64,000 nucleotides of DNA from Gammaproteobacteria bacterium. Its GTDB lineage: Bacteria; Pseudomonadota; Gammaproteobacteria; Pseudomonadales; Azotimanducaceae. Location of the stretch: contig JAPOTJ010000065.1 in assembly GCA_026709225.1 (NCBI GenBank), positions 17,716 through 81,715 on the forward strand, given 5' to 3'. Positions 35,058 through 42,220 of this stretch are shown here, one piece after another. Each line of letters starts with the position of its first letter. Positions within the stretch are counted from its first letter, which is position 1. The notes under the pieces are model-generated. The model was not told the DNA's origin and ran no database searches. It saw only the letters and a list, made by a program, of their open reading frames with translations. Made by a program: the position numbers and the translations under genes.

Positions 35058-36839
35058 CTATACGAAGCTCACGAGCAGGTCGTCCACTTCGACCTTGTCG
35101 CCTTCGGCAACATGCACTTCTGCGACCTCGCCGTCCTGCGCGCTCACCAGCTCGGTTTCCATCTTCATGGCTTCGAGCACCAGCAGCACATCGCCAGTTT
35201 TGACGTGATCGCCGGGCTTCGCGAGCACCTTGAAGACATTGCCGGCGAGCGCTGCGAGCGTGCGGCCGCCAGTCGGCGCGGCCTGCGGTCTTGGCGCTTG
35301 TTCGGCGGGCAAGATGCGACCGAGCTCGCCACTTGGCGCGATTTCGACCTCATACGCATGGCCATCGACTCGCACCGAGTAGCGTTCGATGCCGGACGAG
35401 GTGGACGCCGGCTTGGCGGACACCGGAGGTTGCGCTTCCGGGGGCGCTTCAAAAGCGGCCGGATTGTCTCGCTCCTTCAAGAACTTGAGTGCGATCTGGC
35501 CGAATAGCGCATAGGTCAGGACATCGTCCACGACATGCTCTGCCAAGCGGATGCCTTGTGCCTTGGCGATGTCCTGCAGCTCGCCGGTCAGCTTGTCGAG
35601 TTCGGGCGTGAGGCGATCCGCGGGTCGGCAGGTGATTGGCTCACCGCCTTCAAGCACCCTCGCCTGCAAGTCCGCATCCACGGGCGCCGGCGTCGCGCCG
35701 TATTCGCCTTTCAGCAGCGCTGACACTTCGCGGGTGATCGACTTGTAGCGCTCGCCCGTGACGATATTGATCACCGCCTGGGTGCCGACAATCTGCGATG
35801 TTGGCGTCACGAGCGGAATGACGCCGAGTTCTTCGCGAACGCGCGGTATCTCGGCAAGCACTTCATCGAGCCTGTGGGTTGCTTTTTGTTCGCCGAGCTG
35901 GCTCTCCAAGTTCGTGAGCATGCCGCCTGGCACTTGCGCGACCAGGATGCGCGAATCGACGCCGCGCAGCGACCCTTCAAACGCTGCGTATTTCTTGCGC
36001 ACACCGCGAAAGTACGCGGCGACTTCTTCAATGCGCGCGATGTCGAGGCCGGTCTCGCGCGGCGTGCCTTCAAGAATAGCGACCAAGGTCTCGGTGGCAG
36101 AATGGCCGTAGGTCATGCTCATCGATGAGATGGCGGTGTCCACATTGTCGATGCCCGCCTCAATGGACTTCAGGTAGGTGGCTGTGGACATGCCCGTAGT
36201 CGCATGGCTTTGCATGTGAATGGGAATCTCAAGCGCTTCTTTGAGCTTGCTGACGAGGTCAAAGGCAACGTAGGGCTTCAACAGGCCCGCCATATCCTTG
36301 ATGCACAAGGAATCCGCTTGCATATCCTGAATCTCACGCCCAATATCAACCCACAGGTCGATGTTGTGCAGGTGGCTCACGGTGTAGGAAATCGTCCCTT
36401 GCGCGTGCTTGCCGACCTTGCGAACGGCTTTGATCGCCGTCTCAAGATTGCGCATGTCGTTGAGCGCGTCGAAGACGCGGAAAACATCGACGCCGTTGTC
36501 GGCGGCGCGCGCCACGAAGCGCTCCACCACATCGTCCGCATAGTGACGGTAGCCAAGGAGATTCTGACCGCGCAGGAGCATTTGCTGGCGCGTCTTCGGC
36601 ATAGCGGCTTTGAGCTTGCGAATACGCTCCCACGGGTCTTCGCCGAGATAGCGAATGCAGGCATCAAAGGTTGCGCCGCCCCAGGATTCGACGGCCCACA
36701 GCCCAAGTTCATCGAGCTCATGCGCGATCGGCAGCATGTCTTCGGTGCGCATGCGCGTTGCCAGCAGGCTTTGGTGCGCATCGCGCAGCACCACATCGGT
36801 GAGGGCGAGCGGCGAGCGCGCGCTGTCCGTTTGATTCAT
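35058..36839 (-). CDS. oadA: oxaloacetate decarboxylase alpha subunit (biotin carboxyl carrier)
   Basis: 593 residues from ATG 36839; an upstream extension is open but overlaps oadG. The carboxyltransferase domain starts with [20 protein letters not shown] (metal-binding D), has [18 protein letters not shown] near residue 225-242, and is followed by the conserved PYC_OADA segment. The C-terminal biotinyl domain has the biotin site EAMKMETE about 35 residues from the end. It transfers CO2 from oxaloacetate to biotin; the cytoplasmic part of the pump. Its start overlaps oadG by 4 bp. Confidence 0.95.
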   Translation of the reverse strand: MNQTDSARSPLALTDVVLRDAHQSLLATRMRTEDMLPIAHELDELGLWAVESWGGATFDACIRYLGEDPWERIRKLKAAMPKTRQQMLLRGQNLLGYRHYADDVVERFVARAADNGVDVFRVFDALNDMRNLETAIKAVRKVGKHAQGTISYTVSHLHNIDLWVDIGREIQDMQADSLCIKDMAGLLKPYVAFDLVSKLKEALEIPIHMQSHATTGMSTATYLKSIEAGIDNVDTAISSMSMTYGHSATETLVAILEGTPRETGLDIARIEEVAAYFRGVRKKYAAFEGSLRGVDSRILVAQVPGGMLTNLESQLGEQKATHRLDEVLAEIPRVREELGVIPLVTPTSQIVGTQAVINIVTGERYKSITREVSALLKGEYGATPAPVDADLQARVLEGGEPITCRPADRLTPELDKLTGELQDIAKAQGIRLAEHVVDDVLTYALFGQIALKFLKERDNPAAFEAPPEAQPPVSAKPASTSSGIERYSVRVDGHAYEVEIAPSGELGRILPAEQAPRPQAAPTGGRTLAALAGNVFKVLAKPGDHVKTGDVLLVLEAMKMETELVSAQDGEVAEVHVAEGDKVEVDDLLVSFV

Positions 36840-37135
36840 CGTGACTTCTCCGTTCGGTGGTCTTTTCGGTAGCGGTTCACGGCGGATGCAATGGCTGCAA
36901 GATGCGCGGAAGGCGGATGCTGACCTGCAGGCACGACAGGCTCGCTCACATCCGGGACATCGACATGGGCCGCAGCGTTCGTAAAGCGAATGAGCGCCCA
37001 CGACATGATGCGCGTGGCGACCACGAGCAAAACCAAGAAGACGAACACAGAGCCAATGCCAGCGAGCATCAGCTCAACGGCTTGCGCAAGAAGCGCTTCG
37101 GAAGAAAGTGCCTGAGAAGAGAGTGACGGTTGCAT
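36836..37135 (-). CDS. oadG: oxaloacetate decarboxylase gamma subunit
   Basis: 99 residues. One N-terminal membrane helix ([20 protein letters not shown]) and a hydrophilic C-terminal tail with [17 protein letters not shown], the usual OadG arrangement; the subunit anchors and stabilises the alpha-beta complex. First gene of the operon, divergent from the RRM gene. Its promoter should lie in 37136-37200. Confidence 0.88.
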   Translation of the reverse strand: MQPSLSSQALSSEALLAQAVELMLAGIGSVFVFLVLLVVATRIMSWALIRFTNAAAHVDVPDVSEPVVPAGQHPPSAHLAAIASAVNRYRKDHRTEKSR

Positions 37136-37189
37136 CCAAGCATTCTAGCAGTAGGTGCCATGAGTCGATTCAGATGTCACCGAATCGGA

Positions 37190-37278
37190 TATAATTGCCG
37201 CTTCAATCATATTGCTTCCTAAGATTCCGTCGGTACAGCACCGATGCCTTCTTAAGTAGTTTCGGAATCTTCAGGAGG
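37190..37278 (+). promoter_or_regulatory. promoter and structured 5' leader of the RRM gene
   Basis: TATAAT (37190-37195) is a good -10 box, giving a transcript start near 37202 and a leader of about 80 nt. In the leader AAGATTCCG (37221-37229) pairs perfectly with CGGAATCTT (37263-37271), enclosing a smaller hairpin TCGGT-acagc-ACCGA (37230-37244). The closing stem ends one base before the ribosome-binding site AGGAGG (37273-37278). Such a layout can act as an RNA thermometer or as an autoregulatory site for the encoded RNA-binding protein; the function is inferred. Confidence 0.55.
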
Positions 37279-37282
37279 ATTC

Positions 37283-37582
37283 ATGAGCAAAAGACTATAT
37301 GTCGGCAATCTGCCGTACTCGATTGAGGATCAGAGCTTGATCGAACTGTTCAGCCAGTTCGGCACAGTCGAGTCGGCCAATCACATCAGAGACCGCGATA
37401 CTGGTCGCAGTAAAGGCTTTGGATTCATCGAAATGTCGACGCCGAGCGAAGCCGAGGCCGCGATTGAAGCCATGAATGGCCAAGAAGTCGAAGGCAGGCC
37501 GCTCACGGTGAACGAAGCAAGGCCGCCGCGCAAACAGTTTGACGGACCGCCGCGAGGCGGGAACCGATCAAGGCCTCGCTAA
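37283..37582 (+). CDS. RRM-type RNA-binding protein
   Basis: 99 residues. A single RNA-recognition motif: RNP2 LYVGNLPYSI (residues 5-14) and RNP1 KGFGFIEM (residue ~45-52), followed by a short basic, glycine/arginine-containing tail (PPRGGNRSRPR). Bacterial proteins of this kind bind single-stranded RNA and are often cold-induced. Strong ribosome-binding site AGGAGG at 37273-37278. Monocistronic, with a structured leader (separate entry). Confidence 0.92.
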   Translation: MSKRLYVGNLPYSIEDQSLIELFSQFGTVESANHIRDRDTGRSKGFGFIEMSTPSEAEAAIEAMNGQEVEGRPLTVNEARPPRKQFDGPPRGGNRSRPR

Positions 37583-37600
37583 TCTAGGAGCCTGGTCGCC

Positions 37601-37753
37601 TCAGAAGACTTGAATAAACCCCGAAAAGAACAGTCGATCCACGACCGCGCTCGCGAGCGCGATGCCAACGACGACGAGGGCGAGCACGCCGAGCAGCCGC
37701 CAGCCGTGAAACCTGCCCATTTCTTCTGCGCTTTGTTCTGTGTCTTTGTCCAT
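37601..37753 (-). CDS. small single-span membrane protein
   Basis: 50 residues from ATG 37753: MDKDTEQSAEEMGRFHGWRL then LLGVLALVVVGIALASAVVD, a clear membrane helix, and a short hydrophobic end (FFSGFIQVF). A longer frame would run into the tRNA gene on the other strand, so the internal start is chosen. Not recognised. Only 18 bp separate its stop from the RRM gene stop (convergent). Confidence 0.5.
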   Translation of the reverse strand: MDKDTEQSAEEMGRFHGWRLLGVLALVVVGIALASAVVDRLFFSGFIQVF

Positions 37754-37800
37754 GCAAGCGAGACCGTGACAAGAAGGATTATAATGCGCACCTTCAATGT

Positions 37801-37877
37801 GCGTCCGTAGCTCAGCTGGACAGAGCACCAGGCTACGAACCTGGGGGCCAGGGGTTCGAATCCTCTCGGACGCGCCA
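37801..37877 (+). tRNA. tRNA-Arg (anticodon ACG)
   Basis: Complete cloverleaf on the plus strand: acceptor GCGTCCG/CGGACGC, D-stem GCTC/GAGC, anticodon stem CCAGG/CCTGG with loop CTACGAA (anticodon ACG, expected A34-to-inosine editing), T-loop TTCGAAT, encoded CCA. 77 bases. Reads CGU/CGC/CGA codons. Confidence 0.95.
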
Positions 37878-37897
37878 GATTCAAGTTCCCGTATTCA

Positions 37898-38252
37898 TCA
37901 GGGAGCTGCGAGCAAGCGGCTGTCGCTCAGCCGGATACGGGACTCATAGGCGTAGGTGTCGGGTGGATTGAGGCGGTCACTATCCATCGTCACGAGATCC
38001 CCTAGGAGCCTGCGCCGTAGAAATTCAGACAAGCGAAAATTCGATCCCGCCGCCCGTTTGGAGAGTCGATTAAGGATAATATCGGGCTATATTTGACGAA
38101 ATCGAGCGTTCAAACGGGCGAGTGGGAGCGGATTTGCAGCCGCGAATTTCTACGGCGCAGGCTCCTAGCGCCACTTCATGAACTTTCAAGCGCTCATTCT
38201 TTAAGATGCGCTCCACGAAACAGGAGCTGCCACCTACGAACGTTGTATTCAA
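37898..38252 (-). pseudogene. small gene cut by an IS30 end and interrupted by a MITE-like element
   Basis: Read on the minus strand, the 28 codons 38252-38169 (start truncated: TTG preceded directly by TAG at the IS30 end) continue, after removing the 167-bp element and one CTAG copy, in the same frame into DLVTMDSDRLNPPDTYAYES and SRIRLSDSRLLAAP, stopping at 37898. The joined length is 192 bp, a multiple of three, with no internal stop. I do not recognise the protein. Both ends of the story (IS30 relic upstream, MITE in the middle) show it is no longer functional. Confidence 0.55.
38002..38168. mobile_element. MITE-like element with 25-bp perfect terminal inverted repeats
   Basis: The ends 38002-38026 and 38144-38168 are perfect inverted copies (CTAGGAGCCTGCGCCGTAG followed by AAATTC). 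The outermost CTAG is its own complement and is probably the 4-bp target duplication, leaving a ~21-bp repeat starting GGAGCCTGCG. The inner part continues as an imperfect hairpin (GCCCGTTTG near 38052 against CAAACGGGC near 38111). No coding capacity. The CTAG target suggests a parent of the IS1182 or IS5/ISL2 type, but no transposase of either kind is in the window. Confidence 0.75.
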
Positions 38253-38253
38253 A

Positions 38254-38440
38254 TTCTACATTCAACCGTCAAGTGCAACGCTTGGTGACACAGTAATTTC
38301 GCCACAATCGAAGGTGTTTTGCAATGCCTCAATGGAGGGTTTGAAGGCGCGGCACTTGCACGGCCCGTTGTTGATCCTGGAGACCGTCCGCCGGACCTGC
38401 GCGTCGGTGGTGAATCTTCAGCGGGTTTGTTAGTGTTCGC
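38254..38440 (-). mobile_element. IS30-family transposase C-terminal remnant with terminal repeat
   Basis: On the minus strand 38417-38262 encodes TDAQVRRTVSRINNGPCKCR then AFKPSIEALQN and ITVSPSVALDG-stop. This corresponds to the last ~50 residues of IS30-type transposases (the I-N-N-R-P-x-K-x-x-x-x-K-T-P-x-E-x-L motif, here decayed to GPCK...KPSIEAL). The bases after the stop (GGTTGAATGTAG) fit an IS30 terminal repeat. The rest of the gene is missing; a TGA precedes the visible part. A shorter relic of the same end is at 10341-10389. Confidence 0.6.
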
Positions 38441-38464
38441 GCTCTGCTCTTCGCTTGCGCACTC

Positions 38465-39256
38465 GTGACAATTCCTGCATCGATCATCGCGCTCGATTCG
38501 CTCGCGGCATGGGCGCTCAAAGGGGCGCGTGCGCGCGATTTCCTGCAAGGCTACGTCACGTCCGATCTTCATGCGCTGCGCACTGACCGCTGGCAAGTGA
38601 CGGCCTTTTGCACGCTCAAAGGAAGAGTGCTTGCCACCGCCTATGTGACGGGTTCGGCCACCGAAGTGACGTTTCTCATGCCAACGGACATGATTGAACC
38701 TGTGTTGACCTCGCTTCAAAAATACCTCGCGTTCGCACGCGGCAGCGAGCTACTTCGTCTGCCGATGCGGGCAGTCGCCGGCATTGGCGACCTTGAATAT
38801 CCGGCTGTGGATTTGCCAAGCGATCTGCGCTTGAGTCTGCGGCTTGCCGATGCCAAGACCGAAGCGAGCAATGACGAATCCCTGTGGCGACTGCATGAAA
38901 TTGAAGCCGGATTTGCGCAGGTCACGGCACCGATCAGCGAAGCCTTCCTGCCGCAAATGCTTGGCCTTGATGCGCTCGGCGCGGTCAGCTTTTCCAAGGG
39001 CTGCTACCTCGGCCAAGAAGTCGTCACGCGCGCCGCGCACAAGGGCCAAGTGAAACGACGCCTCAGGCGCATCTCGCTTGCGAGCGTGCATGACCCGATC
39101 GTCGGACAGAAGCTCGCTGATGCCACTGGCCGCGAGTGCGGCGTGCTCGCCGCGTATGCGCGAAACCCAAGCAATGTGCGCGAGGCGATCGCACTTGCCG
39201 TCGTCAGCGGCGAACCCGAACTGCCGATCGACATCTGCGCGGCAACAACGAGTTAA
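38465..39256 (+). CDS. ygfZ: YgfZ/GcvT-like folate-binding protein
   Basis: 263 residues, GTG start. FLQGYVTSDLHALRTDRWQV near residue 27-46 is the aminomethyltransferase-like N-terminal fold, and the diagnostic KGCYLGQEVVTRAAHKGQVK near residue 179-198 contains the K-G-C-Y-x-G-Q-E motif with the functional cysteine. YgfZ supports folate-dependent repair and assembly of some Fe-S enzymes and influences tRNA modification. The gene begins directly after the IS30 relic, so its promoter may be altered; fabY follows after 24 bp. Confidence 0.88.
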   Translation: MTIPASIIALDSLAAWALKGARARDFLQGYVTSDLHALRTDRWQVTAFCTLKGRVLATAYVTGSATEVTFLMPTDMIEPVLTSLQKYLAFARGSELLRLPMRAVAGIGDLEYPAVDLPSDLRLSLRLADAKTEASNDESLWRLHEIEAGFAQVTAPISEAFLPQMLGLDALGAVSFSKGCYLGQEVVTRAAHKGQVKRRLRRISLASVHDPIVGQKLADATGRECGVLAAYARNPSNVREAIALAVVSGEPELPIDICAATTS

Positions 39257-39280
39257 CGCCAATTTCCATATAATTTTCAC

Positions 39281-41143
39281 ATGGCTCATCTTCCTGTCAT
39301 CGTCGGTTTCGGCGGCGCCAATCCCGCCGGGCGGCTGTCCATGCACCATGCGTACCGCCGTATGGTGCTCGACCATCTGCCCGCGAAGCTGCAAGCCTCC
39401 ACCTATGAAGCACTCGCCGGACTCATGGGCTTGAAGGATTCCCCGCAATCAAGCGAAGCGCGTGCGCACATGCGCGACCACACGCTCATACGCCGCATCG
39501 AACAATTTGATCCGAATGACTATTACTGCCACAGGCACATGCGCTTGCGCCCGCACGATGGCGAAACAACCAAGTTCACGACTCGCCGCCGCTTGCTGCC
39601 GAGACAGATACCTGACAATTGGACGGTGCGCGAACTCGACAAAGATCAAGTCGAGATCGAAGTGGCTGGCGACTTGGTGTCACTGATTCCAGACAAGCAG
39701 CAGATCGGCGTATCCGCCGCAGGACAACTGCCGAGCGGCTTCAATCCCGCCGACCATTACCAGTCGCGCAGCCATCCAAAGGGACTGCAGCTCGCCGTAT
39801 TCGGCGCGTCCGATGCGCTCAATTCGCTCGGTCTCGATATGCGGGAAATCCACAAGGCGATCAGGCCGGATCAAACGGCAGTGTTTGCGGGCAGCGCCAT
39901 GAGCCAACTCGACACCGCCGGCAACGGCGGCCTGCTGCAAGCGCCGCTGCTCGGCAAGCGCACCTCGGCCAAGCAGCTCACGCTCGGCCTTGTTGACATG
40001 CCCGGCGCCTTTGTCAATGCCTATGTGCTCGGCAGCGTTGGACTCACCGGCGCCTGCATCGGCGCGTGCGCGACCTATCTCTTTAATTTGCAGCAGGCGG
40101 TGAACGCCATTCGCGAAGGCCGCTGCCGGCTCGCCATCGCGGGCGGTGCGGAAGCGCCGCTGACACCATACGTCCTTGAGGGCTTCCGCACCATGGGCGC
40201 GGTCGGCAGCGACGAAGACATGCGTGCGCTCGACGGCGTGGACGAGCCTGACTATCGAAGAGCCTGCCGGCCATTTGCCGAGAACTTCGGGTTCACGCTC
40301 GCAGAAGGCTGCGTGTTTGCGATTCTGATGGACGATGCGCTTGCGCTTGAACTCGGGCTGCCGCTACACGGCGCGGTGCCAGGCGTCTACTGCAACGCCG
40401 ATGGCTTCAAGCATTCGATTCCAGGGCCTGGGGTGGGCAACTACCTCACGGTTGGCAAGGCCATGTCGCTCGGGCGCTCGATGCTCGGCGAAGAGAGCCT
40501 GCGACAACGAAGCTACATGCACGCGCACGGCACCGGCACAGCGCAGAACCGCGTCACCGAGTCGCATATTTTCAGCGAACTTGCCAAAGCCTTCGGCATT
40601 GAAGACTGGCCGGTCACCGCGGTGAAGTCCATGCTCGGGCACTCGCTGTCATGTGCGTCCGGCGATCAACTCATCGCATCGCTCGGCACTTGGCACGACG
40701 GATTGATTCCCGGCATTCCTACCATTCGGGAGATTGCCGATGATGTGCATCAGGCGAGGCTTCGCTTCGCGATCAAACCCATCGAAGTCGGCAGCCAAGG
40801 CATGGACATGGCGTTTGTCAATTCCAAAGGCTTTGGCGGCAACAACGCCACCGCACTGGTGCTCGCGCCGCACATCGCAGAAGCGCTCCTGCGCACGAAA
40901 CACGGCGACAAGGCCATGCTCGCCCACAAGCGCAAGCTAGAAAGCACGCGAGAGGCGCGGGAAGATTACGACCGGAGCGCATCGCAAGGCGACTTCAGAA
41001 CGATCTACAAGTTCGGCGAGGATGTCATCCAAGGCGAAGAGTTGAGCTTGAGCGATGAGTCGATTGGCCTGCCCGGTTTTGAAAACCCTGTCGAACTGTC
41101 GATCGACAATCCATTCACGGAATATCTTCGCCGGAGCCAATAG
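39281..41143 (+). CDS. fabY: beta-ketoacyl-ACP synthase, FabY type
   Basis: 620 residues, longer than FabB/FabF. The N terminus MAHLPVIVGFGGANPAGRLS is typical of FabY, the initiating 3-ketoacyl synthase that replaces FabH in pseudomonads. Thiolase-fold catalytic residues are visible: the cysteine in GACIGACATYLFN near residue 245-257, a histidine in YMHAHGTGTAQNR near 412-424, and a second histidine in VKSMLGHSLSCASGDQ near 448-463. It condenses acetyl-CoA with malonyl-ACP to start fatty-acid synthesis; cytoplasmic. Its 3' end overlaps rimI by 29 bp on the other strand. Confidence 0.85.
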   Translation: MAHLPVIVGFGGANPAGRLSMHHAYRRMVLDHLPAKLQASTYEALAGLMGLKDSPQSSEARAHMRDHTLIRRIEQFDPNDYYCHRHMRLRPHDGETTKFTTRRRLLPRQIPDNWTVRELDKDQVEIEVAGDLVSLIPDKQQIGVSAAGQLPSGFNPADHYQSRSHPKGLQLAVFGASDALNSLGLDMREIHKAIRPDQTAVFAGSAMSQLDTAGNGGLLQAPLLGKRTSAKQLTLGLVDMPGAFVNAYVLGSVGLTGACIGACATYLFNLQQAVNAIREGRCRLAIAGGAEAPLTPYVLEGFRTMGAVGSDEDMRALDGVDEPDYRRACRPFAENFGFTLAEGCVFAILMDDALALELGLPLHGAVPGVYCNADGFKHSIPGPGVGNYLTVGKAMSLGRSMLGEESLRQRSYMHAHGTGTAQNRVTESHIFSELAKAFGIEDWPVTAVKSMLGHSLSCASGDQLIASLGTWHDGLIPGIPTIREIADDVHQARLRFAIKPIEVGSQGMDMAFVNSKGFGGNNATALVLAPHIAEALLRTKHGDKAMLAHKRKLESTREAREDYDRSASQGDFRTIYKFGEDVIQGEELSLSDESIGLPGFENPVELSIDNPFTEYLRRSQ

Positions 41144-41618
41144 CGCGTCGGTAGACATACGCATCCTCAACGCCAACCTGCGCTCGATAATAATCTCTCT
41201 TGAGGCCGACTTGGCGGAAGCCGAGGTGATCATAAAAGGCGCGCGCCGCATGATTCGACGGCCTGACTTCCAAGTAGGCGTGCGCCGCGCCGCACATCCG
41301 CGCATGGCACATGAGTGTGCGCATCAGGAACTGCCCCACCCCCTGCCCTTGGTGGGCGGTCGAAACCGACACATTGCAGATATGGACTTGCGCGGGCTGC
41401 ACATCCATCACCGCGTAGCCGCAGACTTCTTCTTCTCTCGGCCCTTGTTCGCAGGCGAGGACGCAGTGGTAGCCTCGGCGGACGCAATGCTCGAAGGCGC
41501 GTCGAGGCCAAGGGAAGTCGTAGACCGACTCTTCGATTGCGAGCACGTCCGGGATATCCGCGACTGTCAGTGCGCGAGTGACAAGTTTCGGCGCTGGCTC
41601 GGACGCGGTGCCTGACAT
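41115..41618 (-). CDS. rimI: ribosomal protein bS18 alanine N-acetyltransferase
   Basis: 167 residues from ATG 41618 (MSGTASEPAPKLVTRALTVA), which overlaps the holD stop. GNAT fold: AIEESVYDFPWPRRAFEHCV near residue 30-49, HICNVSVSTAHQGQGVGQFL near 80-99 (acetyl-CoA loop Q-G-Q-G-V-G), EVRPSNHAARAFYDHLGFRQ near 117-136. It acetylates the N-terminal alanine of bS18. The arrangement holD-rimI is the same as in E. coli and Pseudomonas. Confidence 0.88.
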   Translation of the reverse strand: MSGTASEPAPKLVTRALTVADIPDVLAIEESVYDFPWPRRAFEHCVRRGYHCVLACEQGPREEEVCGYAVMDVQPAQVHICNVSVSTAHQGQGVGQFLMRTLMCHARMCGAAHAYLEVRPSNHAARAFYDHLGFRQVGLKRDYYRAQVGVEDAYVYRRAIGSGEDIP

Positions 41619-42220
41619 CACCGAATCGCTTCGAGCGCAGCCCAAAGCGCGCGACGAGTATCAGCAGCCATGATGTCCGTATCCGAGCCTAGCACCCACA
41701 CGTGCGTCTGCTCGATGGTGTGACGACTAGGGAAGGACTGCCACTCGCCGGCACCGATGAGCAGATTGGCGAGCGCATCTCCACGCACCCAGATCAGCGT
41801 ATCGGCCTCGACGTAGCCGAGCAGCGCCTTTTGTGCGGCCCCTGCGTCGGCTTGCGGCAAGCCCGGGATCGGCCAGTCGAAGCGGCCTTCGCGGACAGAA
41901 GTCTGGGCATCGAATCCATGCGATGCACGCAGCACGTCCAGCCAAAAGGCGCGTTCCTGATGCATCGAGTCGTCGATGAGCGCGTGGTGACCGCCGCTTC
42001 GAAGACTGAGCGCCTGGTAGCTGACTGCAGGGCCTTCTTGCCGAGTCGGAACGCTTGGCGCCGTCTTCGCAGGCCGCTCTTCCGGCAAGGGATTCCGAGC
42101 AACTGCCGTTTCAGGTTCGGGGACCGGGGCTGGCGGTGCTGGCTTGCTGCGAGGCACCCAGACATCGATACCCATCGCATCGAGAATGCGATGCTGACGC
42201 GCACTAAGCGTCAACTTCAT
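41618..42220 (-). CDS. holD: DNA polymerase III psi-like subunit (HolD)
   Basis: 200 residues from ATG 42220. The N terminus (LSARQHRILDAMGIDVWVPR) has the L-x-x-M-G-I-x-x-W pattern of psi subunits, followed by a proline/alanine-rich linker (residues ~25-60) and a domain with LIWVRGDALANLLIGAGEWQ and SRHTIEQTHVWVLGSDTDIM. Psi links the clamp loader to chi and SSB; pseudomonad psi proteins are long and diverged like this one and are encoded next to rimI. Identification rests on the N-terminal motif and synteny, so it is moderate. Overlaps the symporter gene by 17 bp. Confidence 0.6.
   Translation of the reverse strand: MKLTLSARQHRILDAMGIDVWVPRSKPAPPAPVPEPETAVARNPLPEERPAKTAPSVPTRQEGPAVSYQALSLRSGGHHALIDDSMHQERAFWLDVLRASHGFDAQTSVREGRFDWPIPGLPQADAGAAQKALLGYVEADTLIWVRGDALANLLIGAGEWQSFPSRHTIEQTHVWVLGSDTDIMAADTRRALWAALEAIR

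Noticed and set aside
37579..37884. 101-residue minus-strand frame across the tRNA-Arg gene
   Set aside because: Its first residues (LARPRGFEPLAPRF) are the well-known spurious translation of the antisense of a tRNA gene.
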